DNA from: Pseudomonadota bacterium
GTDB lineage: Bacteria > Pseudomonadota > Gammaproteobacteria > Burkholderiales > SG8-39
Length of the DNA: 5,138 nt
Reading direction: 5' to 3'
Assembly: GCA_003242425.1 (NCBI GenBank)
Contig: QGUL01000162.1
Coordinates: forward strand, 1-5,138
Of this stretch, positions 1-5,138 are shown piece by piece; position 1 is the first letter of the stretch, and every line of letters starts with the position of its first letter. The notes under the pieces were generated by a model. The model saw nothing but the letters and a program-made list of their open reading frames with translations. It was not told the origin of the DNA and did not search any database. The position numbers and the translations under genes are program-made.

Positions 1-1311
1 GTTGCCCCACACCATGCGCGGTATCGAAAGCAGCGCCTGCTGCCAGCCGTATATGCGATAGACGCAGTAGGCGCGCATCGAGACCCGGTGTACGAGCAGC
101 ACACCGTTGGCGAGGATCACGTACCACAGCCAGGTGCCCTTCTCGAGCAAGGGCGGATAGCGGTAGGAGTCGGGATAGAAATGATTGGCCAGCCACATCC
201 CGGTCACGGCGAACACCACCAGGTAGGCGAGCACGTTGACCAGGTTGGTGAGCAGCCCCTTGCGGTCGCGCACCAGCATGTAGCGCGTCCAGAAGCCGCG
301 CATCCAGCCGAGGTTTTCCCAGCCCTGGAGCGTGATGCCGAGCACCCAGCGCGACTTCTGCCGGACCGCGGCACGCGGGGTCGCCGGAAAGAACTCGCGC
401 ACGCAGACCAGGTTTGGCGACGGCAAGGGACTGCGATGCCGCTGTCCCTGCACCCACACCTGCGCGAAGATCTGCGTCAGCCCGTACTGCTTCATACGGA
501 AGCCGAATTCGTAGTCCTCCGTCAGCGAGTCGACGGAAAACACGATGTTGTTGTTCCGTTCGGCGATGATGTCGAAGGCACGCCGGCTGAAGGCGCACCC
601 CACCCCGGCGGCCGGCAGGCTGCGGTTGAGGCGCTCGCGCACCGCGAGATCCTTGTAGTGCAGCTGCGCGAACTCGTCGATGTAGTGCCCGGCGGTGAAC
701 TGATACCACTTGGGCAGCAGCGCCAGCACGGGCACCTGCACCATGTCGAAACGCGGCACGAGCAGGTTGAACACGCGGTAACACAAAGGATGGATCACAT
801 CCTCGCAGTCCTGCATGACGAAGATCTCGAAGCGGATGCCGCTTTCGCGCTCGTAACGCCTGATACCCTGCAGGATCCAGTTGAGGCAGTCGGCCTTGTT
901 GGTCGGCCCGTCGTGCGGCGTGACGATCCGGTGCACGTTCGGATACAGCGCGCAAACCGCGTCCACTTCGCGATGGGTGGCGGGATCGTTGGGGTAGGTT
1001 CCGACGAAGACGTGGTAGGCGTCGTAGTTCAGCGAGCGCACCATGTTCGTCAGCATGGGCCGGATCACGGCCGATTCGTCCCATGCCGGCACCATCACCG
1101 CGATCGGCTGCTGAGGCCGCGCGAGCAACGCATCCTCCGTCAACGGCACGCGCTTGCGCTCGACGAAAAGACGCCGGTAGACCCAACGGCAGAAGTAGCA
1201 GATGTCGAAGAAGAGGTCGTCGAGCCCGCTCAAGAGGAAGGCGACGCTGACGAATATCAGCAGCACCATCGCGAAGACCATCGCGATGGCAAGGACGTCG
1301 CTTGCGTCCAT
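1..1311 (-). CDS. nfrB: NfrB-type inner-membrane glycosyltransferase (family 2), 3' end beyond the window
   Basis: The first 437 codons are visible, starting at ATG 1311-1309; the rest runs past base 1. Residues about 6-29 form an N-terminal membrane helix. A GT2 catalytic domain follows (about 68-345): VPAWDES at 74-80, a GPTNKADCLN segment at 135-144, the acidic QDCED motif at 167-171 (nucleotide-sugar and metal site), a TED motif at 264-266 (catalytic base) and QKSRW at 318-322 (the QxxRW motif of processive GT2 enzymes). Further hydrophobic helices lie at about 352-375 and 394-412. The order and wording of these motifs match E. coli NfrB as I remember it, including IDEF, VREFFP, RQKSRW and WGN. 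E. coli NfrB is about 745 residues, with a C-terminal MshEN-like c-di-GMP-binding domain that would lie outside this window. The known role is assembly of a ManNAc-containing exopolysaccharide exported through NfrA and used by phage N4 for adsorption. The adjacent epimerase gene supports a UDP-ManNAc donor. The family is clear; the exact glycan here is inferred. Confidence 0.93.
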   Translation of the reverse strand, partial: MDASDVLAIAMVFAMVLLIFVSVAFLLSGLDDLFFDICYFCRWVYRRLFVERKRVPLTEDALLARPQQPIAVMVPAWDESAVIRPMLTNMVRSLNYDAYHVFVGTYPNDPATHREVDAVCALYPNVHRIVTPHDGPTNKADCLNWILQGIRRYERESGIRFEIFVMQDCEDVIHPLCYRVFNLLVPRFDMVQVPVLALLPKWYQFTAGHYIDEFAQLHYKDLAVRERLNRSLPAAGVGCAFSRRAFDIIAERNNNIVFSVDSLTEDYEFGFRMKQYGLTQIFAQVWVQGQRHRSPLPSPNLVCVREFFPATPRAAVRQKSRWVLGITLQGWENLGWMRGFWTRYMLVRDRKGLLTNLVNVLAYLVVFAVTGMWLANHFYPDSYRYPPLLEKGTWLWYVILANGVLLVHRVSMRAYCVYRIYGWQQALLSIPRMVWGN

Positions 1312-1317
1312 GGCGCG

Positions 1318-1325
1318 TCCTTCCT
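1318..1325 (-). promoter_or_regulatory. nfrB ribosome binding site overlapping the wecB stop codon
   Basis: On the minus strand AGGAAGGA spans the last two bases of the wecB TAG stop and the next six bases, leaving a 6-base spacer to the nfrB ATG at 1311. This strong Shine-Dalgarno sequence fixes the nfrB start. Its overlap with the upstream stop suggests that ribosomes finishing wecB help start nfrB. Confidence 0.85.
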
Positions 1326-2616
1326 AATTCGCCGGCAACCGGGGCGGTGAGGACGACGCGAACTTCCAGGCCGCCGCGCGCGCGGTCCATTCCTCCAAGC
1401 ACGGCCGTTGCGGCAGCGACAGCGAAATATCCTGGGGAACGAGCGCCTGCTCGAGAATGCGCGCGATGTACTCGGCAGCGTGGCCGTCTCCGAACGGATT
1501 CTTCGCTGAGCGCATGCGCCGGTGGGCGGCTTCGTCTTCGAGCAGCCAGCGGACGCGCTCGACGATCGCCCGCGGATCGGTACCGACGAGTACCCCGCCG
1601 CCGGCGGCGAGCAGTTCGGGCCGCTCGGTAGTCTCGCGCAGCACCAGCACGGGCACTTTGACGGCGATCGCCTCCTCCTGGATGCCGCCCGAATCGGTCA
1701 TCGTGATCCACGCGTGCCGCAGCACCCAGAGCAGTGCGGTGTAATTGAGCGGTTCGCACAACACCAGCCGCTTCGCCGCCGAATCCTCCATGCCCTGAAA
1801 GCCCACATACACCGTGTCACGCACGATGCGGTTGGCGTGCACCGGCCAGACCACGCAGAGTTCTTCGCGTTCTTCGAGCAGTCTGCGAACGGCCTGGGCG
1901 ATGCCGGCGATGCCGCCGCCCCAGTTCTCGCGCCGGTGAGCCGTGACGAGGATCAGCTTGCGATCACGCTTCTGCAGCAGCGTCGGCACGTGACCGAGCC
2001 CGCTGTCGATCAGTTCCGCGGCAGACTCCGCGCGCCGTTCGAGCTGCTCGCAGCCCCATAGCGCGGCATCGACGATGGTATTGCCGACGATATGGATGCG
2101 CTCGCGCGGCACGCCCTCTCGCCGCAGGTTCTCCGCAGCCTGCGCGGTCGGCGCGAAGTGCCACTGCGCCACTCGGCCGACCAGTGCGCGGTTCATCTCT
2201 TCGGGAAAGGGGTCGTACATCGAGCCGCTTCGCAGTCCGGCTTCCACGTGCCCGATGGGGATCTGCTGATAGAACGCGGCGAGCGCGGCGCTCAAGGTGC
2301 TCGACGTGTCGCCGTGCACGAGCACCACCTTGGGTTTCACGACTTCGAGCACGCCCGCCACTTCTTCGAGCAGGCGCGCGCTCAGATGAGACAACGCCGA
2401 CGAGGAGCGGTTGAGATTGACACAATGGTCAGGCCGCATACCGAAGAACTCGTAGAGCGGCCAGGCCATTTCCTCGTGTTGTCCCGTGTGCAGAATCGCA
2501 ACGCCGAGCCTGGAATTCTTCAGCGCTCGATACACGGGCGCCATCTTGATGATCTCCGGGCGGGTGCCCATGCAGATCAGCGCGACGGCGTTACCACCAT
2601 TGGTCGTACGCCACAC
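1324..2616 (-). CDS. wecB: UDP-N-acetylglucosamine 2-epimerase, non-hydrolysing
   Basis: Cytoplasmic enzyme that interconverts UDP-GlcNAc and UDP-ManNAc. The chosen start is GTG at 2616-2614, giving 430 residues. The N-terminal GTRPEIIKMAP motif lies at 17-27 and HTGQH at 43-47. The residues matching the E. coli WecB catalytic set are present with the same spacing for the first three: Asp103 (HGDT), Glu125 (HVEAGLR) and Glu139 (PEEMNR), plus His227 in TAHRREN. The C-terminal nucleotide-binding stretch TDSGGIQEEA...TTERPE is intact. The family is usually about 375 residues; the surplus is mainly a C-terminal tail of some 45 residues rich in Ser, Pro, Arg and Trp. GTG is preferred because GGAGGG (2631-2626) precedes it. 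The frame stays open 104 codons further upstream, but that stretch has no family similarity and contains a promoter-like sequence. An alternative GTG at 2652 lacks a convincing ribosome site. It lies 12 bases upstream of nfrB, so it probably supplies that enzyme's sugar donor. Confidence 0.95.
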   Translation of the reverse strand: MWRTTNGGNAVALICMGTRPEIIKMAPVYRALKNSRLGVAILHTGQHEEMAWPLYEFFGMRPDHCVNLNRSSSALSHLSARLLEEVAGVLEVVKPKVVLVHGDTSSTLSAALAAFYQQIPIGHVEAGLRSGSMYDPFPEEMNRALVGRVAQWHFAPTAQAAENLRREGVPRERIHIVGNTIVDAALWGCEQLERRAESAAELIDSGLGHVPTLLQKRDRKLILVTAHRRENWGGGIAGIAQAVRRLLEEREELCVVWPVHANRIVRDTVYVGFQGMEDSAAKRLVLCEPLNYTALLWVLRHAWITMTDSGGIQEEAIAVKVPVLVLRETTERPELLAAGGGVLVGTDPRAIVERVRWLLEDEAAHRRMRSAKNPFGDGHAAEYIARILEQALVPQDISLSLPQRPCLEEWTARAAAWKFASSSPPRLPAN

Positions 2617-2625
2617 GGTCCCAGT

Positions 2626-2631
2626 CCCTCC
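2626..2631 (-). promoter_or_regulatory. wecB ribosome binding site that supports the GTG start
   Basis: GGAGGG on the minus strand lies about 9-10 bases before GTG 2616. The spacing is slightly long, but this is the best Shine-Dalgarno match near the first conserved residues of the protein, and it is the main reason for choosing this start. Confidence 0.6.
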
Positions 2632-2712
2632 GATGCCTTCGCCCGCACGCACTCGTTGTCCGTTCGTGCGCGGACGGCAGCAAAGTTCTTCAGTTACTCG
2701 TATTCGTGCGGC

Positions 2713-2726
2713 GCCTGTGCACAGGC
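2713..2726. repeat. 14-bp perfect palindrome overlapping the -12 promoter element
   Basis: GCCTGTGCACAGGC reads the same on both strands. It covers the -12 GC of the candidate sigma-54 promoter and extends downstream. It may be a repressor or activator site, or a chance product of the GTGCAC core. Confidence 0.45.
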
Positions 2727-2733
2727 TGTGCCA
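2718..2733 (-). promoter_or_regulatory. candidate sigma-54 (RpoN) -24/-12 promoter for wecB-nfrB
   Basis: The minus strand reads TGGCACAGCCTGTGCA. Compared with the TGGCAC-N5-TTGCA consensus, the -24 half is perfect and the -12 half differs at one base (GTGCA). The invariant GG (2732-2731) and GC (2720-2719) are separated by exactly 10 bases, as sigma-54 requires. Transcription would begin near 2707, leaving a leader of about 90 bases before the GTG start. The site sits in the non-coding stretch in the right orientation. RpoN control would imply an AAA+ enhancer-binding activator, which is not encoded in this window. Confidence 0.6.
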
Positions 2734-2925
2734 GACTTCGGAGTGCTGTGCATAAACGAGTTGTTTTCCAACGACATGTAAGCGGATTTGCGACATTCGG
2801 ATAATCAGCGGGAGACAGGCCGTTGTAACTCGAAGCGACACGCAGCCCGTCGAAGGTGCAATACATCGAGCGCCTTCCGACCGCAAAAGGTCCGCTTTCC
2901 CCTGCACGAATCCAAAGACCCGGCC

Positions 2926-2943
2926 CAACCCGCATTCGGGTTG
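2926..2943. repeat. perfect inverted repeat, 7-bp arms and 4-base loop
   Basis: Arms CAACCCG and CGGGTTG flank CATT. There is no T-tract on either side, so an intrinsic terminator is unlikely. It lies about 220 bp upstream of the predicted transcription start of wecB, within the usual range of an enhancer site for a sigma-54 activator. The function is inferred. Confidence 0.5.
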
Positions 2944-2951
2944 TAAGGATT

Positions 2952-2976
2952 GTCGAAAAGCCTTGGCCTTTTTGAC
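2952..2976. repeat. 25-bp imperfect dyad with A/T-rich arms
   Basis: On the plus strand the outer arms GTCGAAAAG and CTTTTTGAC pair over nine positions, eight Watson-Crick and one G-T, around a 7-base centre. It could be a protein-binding dyad upstream of the sigma-54 promoter or a weak transcription-ending hairpin for the small upstream gene. It is only 8 bases from the hairpin at 2926-2943. Confidence 0.45.
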
Positions 2977-3036
2977 GATGCTCGGCGCGGTTCATGCGAA
3001 CATCGCGCACGCGTCAGGGAAGAGGATTTTCCAGAG

Positions 3037-3056
3037 CGCCGGACAAGCCGCCGGCG
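3037..3056 (-). terminator. weak GC-rich hairpin after the small gene, possible terminator
   Basis: On the minus strand CGCCGG and CCGGCG pair around an 8-base loop, about 25 bases after the TAG at 3082. No U-run follows (the next bases are CTCTGGAAAATCC), so it is not a classical intrinsic terminator. It may protect the mRNA end or have no role. Confidence 0.25.
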
Positions 3057-3081
3057 AGGCGAAGGAACGAGGCTCGCAACG

Positions 3082-3357
3082 CTAGCCCGTCACGACTTCG
3101 AGTTTTTCGCGCGGTCGGCTCGCCTGACTGGCGGACTCGGCGTACGCGATGGCGCAGATGTCGTTCACGTCCAGGAACATGAAGTCGCCGGTGGACTTGT
3201 GGCCCGGCACCAGTTGGATCACGGCGATCCGCCCGTCCTCGTCATGGTGGACGGCGTGTACGGTACCGGTGAAGGAAGTGCCCGCGCGCAGATGAAAGCG
3301 CATCTTCTGCCCCACGGGATCGAGCTGCAAGAACAGACGGTGCATGCAAGCGTTCAT
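3082..3357 (-). CDS. small hypothetical protein, possibly Sm/LSm-like beta-barrel
   Basis: The product is 91 residues from ATG 3357-3355, with GGAG (3367-3364) placed six bases before the start. An ATG 11 codons upstream (3390) lies inside a palindrome and has no ribosome site, so the shorter form is preferred. There is no signal peptide or membrane helix, so it is probably cytoplasmic. Residues about 17-73 alternate hydrophobic and polar positions in the manner of five short strands: MRFHLRAGTSFTGTVHAV, then an acidic turn (HHDEDG), IAVIQLV, and finally FMFLDVNDICAIAY. The G-x-x-F-x-G-x-V pattern followed by a late F-L-x-V-x-x-I-x-x-I strand recalls Sm/LSm proteins such as Hfq, or SH3-like barrels. 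This is a pattern judgement, not a sequence match. The tail (about 75-91) is polar. It sits 62 bases after the upstream gene, and its relation to the glycan operon is unknown. Confidence 0.7.
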   Translation of the reverse strand: MNACMHRLFLQLDPVGQKMRFHLRAGTSFTGTVHAVHHDEDGRIAVIQLVPGHKSTGDFMFLDVNDICAIAYAESASQASRPREKLEVVTG

Positions 3358-3372
3358 GGACGACTCCGCGGC

Positions 3373-3393
3373 GGTATGCGCATTGCGCATACC
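3373..3393. repeat. 21-bp perfect palindrome, 9-bp arms, upstream of the small gene
   Basis: Arms GGTATGCGC and GCGCATACC flank a 3-base centre. It lies between the stop of the upstream gene and the ribosome site of the small gene, ending about 5 bases before that GGAG. As DNA it looks like a dimeric repressor site; as RNA it would form a stable hairpin just before the start. No T-tract follows, so it does not look like an intrinsic terminator. Confidence 0.6.
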
Positions 3394-3395
3394 TA

Positions 3396-3425
3396 TCTAT
3401 AGCGGAATCGGCAGAACACTTACAT
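3396..3425 (-). promoter_or_regulatory. weak sigma-70-like promoter for the small gene
   Basis: On the minus strand a TATAGA box (3401-3396) could act as a -10 element, with transcription beginning near 3389 inside the palindrome. The matching -35 region (ATGTAA at 3425-3420) keeps only three consensus bases. It is listed because its placement next to the palindrome would make that a classic operator position. Confidence 0.25.
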
Positions 3426-5138
3426 TGGCCGAAGGTCGTACACGCTCCGTCCGCCGGACAGCGCCGCCGCAAGCGACCGCGGCGCCGGGGACCGCGACGC
3501 ATCGCGCGCCGTGTCGGAACGGTTGCCCGGTGGCCTTTCCGCGAACCGGGTGCCGGGCGAAACCCACAGGGTCACGACTTCGTCATGCCCGACGAGATCG
3601 ACGTGCCGTCTCGCTTCGGCCAGGGCGGCATGGTCCCCGCGTTCCAGCAGGCGGTAACGCAAGCCGCTGCGCTTCACTGCCTTCAGCAGCCGCGTCGCCA
3701 ACGGCGTCGCGTCCTGCCACGACATCGAGCCGTCGGCCAGGGCGAGCGCCACATCGGCCTGCGCGACGAGGTCGTCGCCTTTCCAGCCGCGGCTGACGAC
3801 GGTCAGGAAGGCTTCCTCATCGCCCCACTCCCGCTGGAGCACACGATGCGCCAGCGCGTAACGCTCGGGCTCGGTCTTCGTATCGCACACGAGCAGCGCA
3901 CGCGCCTTGAGGGCGTGGAACAGCTTGAGCCCGTAGGCAAGCGCCTGCGGCGCTTCGGCCGCGCCGGGTGCGTTGACCGCGTAGTTGTCGCCTCCCCCCG
4001 CGCGGAAGATGTAACGGCTGCGTGCGCCGTCCCGCTCGTCGAGCACCAGGTAGGCCTGCCGGGCACGCCGGTCGTGAATGCGCAGCACGGTATGCCCCGT
4101 CGCATCGGCCATGTAGTGCAGCGCGCGCAATCGCGCCAGCACGACCGGACTCCAGTTGCCGCGCCGGCCGCCGCTGGCGCTCAATGCGAGCAGCGGCGTG
4201 AGGACTTCGCGCTCGAAATAGGCGAGCCGCCAGCCCGCCCGGTGTCCGGCCGTCCCGCCCATGGCGGCCGTTTCGCGTTGCAGCCACTCGTCCAGGCGCT
4301 CACGGATCGCTTCGTGGCGCCACGCGGCAAGTCTCGGTGCGCGGCTTTCAAGGCGCGTAACCATGTGTACCGCGGCGTCGATATCGAGATACAGCTCCGC
4401 GTAGACGCCGGGCGTCGCGTCGCGCTGGATGTTGCGGGTGGGCAGCGCCTTCCAGACGGATACGAGCGGCCCCTCCACCCACTGCCTCACCTCGGCCGCC
4501 AGTGCCGCCGAGGCGGAGTCGTTCACCCACAGGCGGCTGGTCGCGCCCGGCGACCAGCCGGGTGAAGCGGTGCCCGGCCGATAGGCCGGACCGCGTACGG
4601 CAAGCACCTCGTCCTGCGCGTAGGCGAGATGAAAAGCGTGGAAAAAGGTGCCCCCGCCCTTCAGCACGTCGATGCCCGGCGCCGAGGGCGCGCCGGCAAT
4701 CGCCAGGGCGCGTGCCCCGCTTTCGTAATAGAGGGCCAGGCCCGCTTCGAGCGCGTAGCGTTCATCGAGCGTACGCGGCACTTCCACCAGCAGCCGGCTG
4801 CGCGGCGCACGGTTGAGAATGTAATGGCCCCAGCCGCGCGCCGGGCGCCGGTCGCGCAGGTACCAGTGGCCGTCGGCGCTCGCGAGCAGCGCGTAGTCGA
4901 GACTGCGCAACAGCCCGCGGGCGCGCTCGAGGCGACGTACATCTGCGTGCGCCTCGTATTCGCGCAAGGCGCGCAAGGCTTCGCTGAAACGTCTGATCTG
5001 TACGGCGGTGGGGAAATCGTGGCGGGGCGGTTTCCGGGCGGCGTACAGCTCTACCTTTTCGGCACGCCGCAGAACGGCGAGCGTGCCCGTCCGGACAGGC
5101 TCCCCCCCGGCTTCGTCTTCGACCGGCCCCCGCGCCCA
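3420..5138 (-). CDS. hypothetical protein with an internal domain duplication, 5' end beyond the window
   Basis: I do not recognise this protein. The frame is open to the window edge (572 codons visible, stop TAA at 3422-3420), so its true start is probably outside; a TTG at 4976 would be an internal alternative but lacks a ribosome site. Numbering from that TTG, two segments resemble each other: about 15-205 and 280-475. The best ungapped part, HYILNR...ARALAIAG (51-95) against RYIFRA...ARALLVCD (321-365), shares about 14 of 45 residues, including the blocks AL-x-x-GL-x-L and ARAL. A helical, charged linker (about 210-260) separates them. The first copy also has EVPRTLDE, FFHAFHLAY and LPTRNIQ, vaguely like amidohydrolase or peptidase-like families, but I see no convincing metal site. 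No membrane helix or signal peptide is visible in this part. The C-terminal 40 residues are low-complexity (Arg, Ser, Pro). It precedes the small gene by 62 bases on the same strand. Confidence 0.85.
   Translation of the reverse strand, partial: WARGPVEDEAGGEPVRTGTLAVLRRAEKVELYAARKPPRHDFPTAVQIRRFSEALRALREYEAHADVRRLERARGLLRSLDYALLASADGHWYLRDRRPARGWGHYILNRAPRSRLLVEVPRTLDERYALEAGLALYYESGARALAIAGAPSAPGIDVLKGGGTFFHAFHLAYAQDEVLAVRGPAYRPGTASPGWSPGATSRLWVNDSASAALAAEVRQWVEGPLVSVWKALPTRNIQRDATPGVYAELYLDIDAAVHMVTRLESRAPRLAAWRHEAIRERLDEWLQRETAAMGGTAGHRAGWRLAYFEREVLTPLLALSASGGRRGNWSPVVLARLRALHYMADATGHTVLRIHDRRARQAYLVLDERDGARSRYIFRAGGGDNYAVNAPGAAEAPQALAYGLKLFHALKARALLVCDTKTEPERYALAHRVLQREWGDEEAFLTVVSRGWKGDDLVAQADVALALADGSMSWQDATPLATRLLKAVKRSGLRYRLLERGDHAALAEARRHVDLVGHDEVVTLWVSPGTRFAERPPGNRSDTARDASRSPAPRSLAAALSGGRSVYDLRPM

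Larger units (their letters stand above)
2617..3081. other. 465-bp non-coding regulatory region between the small gene and wecB
   Basis: No protein-like reading frame could be recognised here on either strand. The wecB frame is open through much of it, but the translation is Cys- and Arg-rich and looks like no known family. The stretch holds, in minus-strand order: a GC-rich hairpin (3056-3037), a 25-bp imperfect dyad (2976-2952), a perfect 7-bp-arm hairpin (2943-2926), a sigma-54-type promoter (2733-2718) and a leader of about 90 bases ending in the wecB ribosome site. The leader contains a short GTCCG/CGGAC inverted repeat (2658-2675). By eye it is less GC-rich than the flanking genes, as expected for a control region. 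Confidence 0.7.

Noticed and set aside
88..1350. A 420-codon open frame on the plus strand
   Set aside because: It lies antisense to nfrB, whose motifs are unmistakable. Its translation is rich in His, Arg, Gln, Glu and Val without domain pattern, typical of the complementary frame of a high-GC gene.
2617..2717. A riboswitch, including a c-di-GMP type, in the wecB leader
   Set aside because: A c-di-GMP link made this worth checking, but the leader of about 90 bases shows only short, weak inverted repeats and no conserved riboswitch core I could recognise.
2092..2781. A 229-codon open frame on the plus strand
   Set aside because: It overlaps wecB in antisense and runs across the promoter region; the translation shows no recognisable protein features.
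2617..2928. N-terminal extension of WecB by up to 104 codons
   Set aside because: The frame is open, but the translated stretch has no family similarity, the region holds a -24/-12 promoter, and GTG 2616 has a ribosome site just before the GTRPE motif.
2690..3010. A 106-codon open frame on the minus strand in the intergenic region
   Set aside because: It has a Cys/Arg-rich chance-like translation, no convincing ribosome site, and it overlaps the dyads and the promoter.
3585..4565. A 326-codon open frame on the plus strand
   Set aside because: It lies antisense to the duplicated-domain protein, which has a better protein-like composition and an internal repeat visible only in the minus frame.
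1..5138. CRISPR arrays, tRNA or rRNA genes, insertion sequences
   Set aside because: No regularly spaced repeats, no cloverleaf or rRNA-like stretches, and no transposase-like frame or terminal inverted repeats were seen.

Overview
The window is high-GC DNA read almost entirely on the minus strand, so the genes below run from high to low coordinates. The codon bias, the gene content and a sigma-54-type promoter suggest a Gram-negative proteobacterium, possibly a betaproteobacterium of the Rhodocyclales type. That placement is an inference from style and content, not from a marker gene.

Layout in transcription order (5138 to 1). (1) 5138-3420: the 3' part, at least 572 codons, of a large protein I do not recognise; it contains two diverged copies of a domain of roughly 195 residues. 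(2) 3420-3358: a short gap with a perfect 9-bp inverted repeat and a weak -10-like box. (3) 3357-3082: a small 91-residue protein whose pattern resembles an Sm/LSm-like beta-barrel. (4) 3081-2617: a 465-bp non-coding stretch with two dyad elements and a good candidate sigma-54 (-24/-12) promoter facing the next gene. (5) 2616-1324: a non-hydrolysing UDP-N-acetylglucosamine 2-epimerase (WecB type) with all expected catalytic residues. (6) 1311-1: the first 437 codons of an NfrB-type inner-membrane family 2 glycosyltransferase, cut off by the window edge.

The clearest biology is the wecB-nfrB pair. The stop of wecB lies 12 bases before the nfrB start and its last bases belong to the nfrB ribosome binding site, so the two are almost certainly co-transcribed and probably translationally coupled. 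WecB makes UDP-ManNAc. In Escherichia coli, NfrB is the c-di-GMP-controlled glycosyltransferase of a ManNAc-containing surface glycan (the phage N4 receptor pathway) and depends on WecB for its sugar. Here the precursor enzyme and the polymerase sit in one operon, apparently under an RpoN-dependent promoter. The upstream two genes may or may not belong to the same system. The long antisense open frames on the plus strand look like shadows of these genes.
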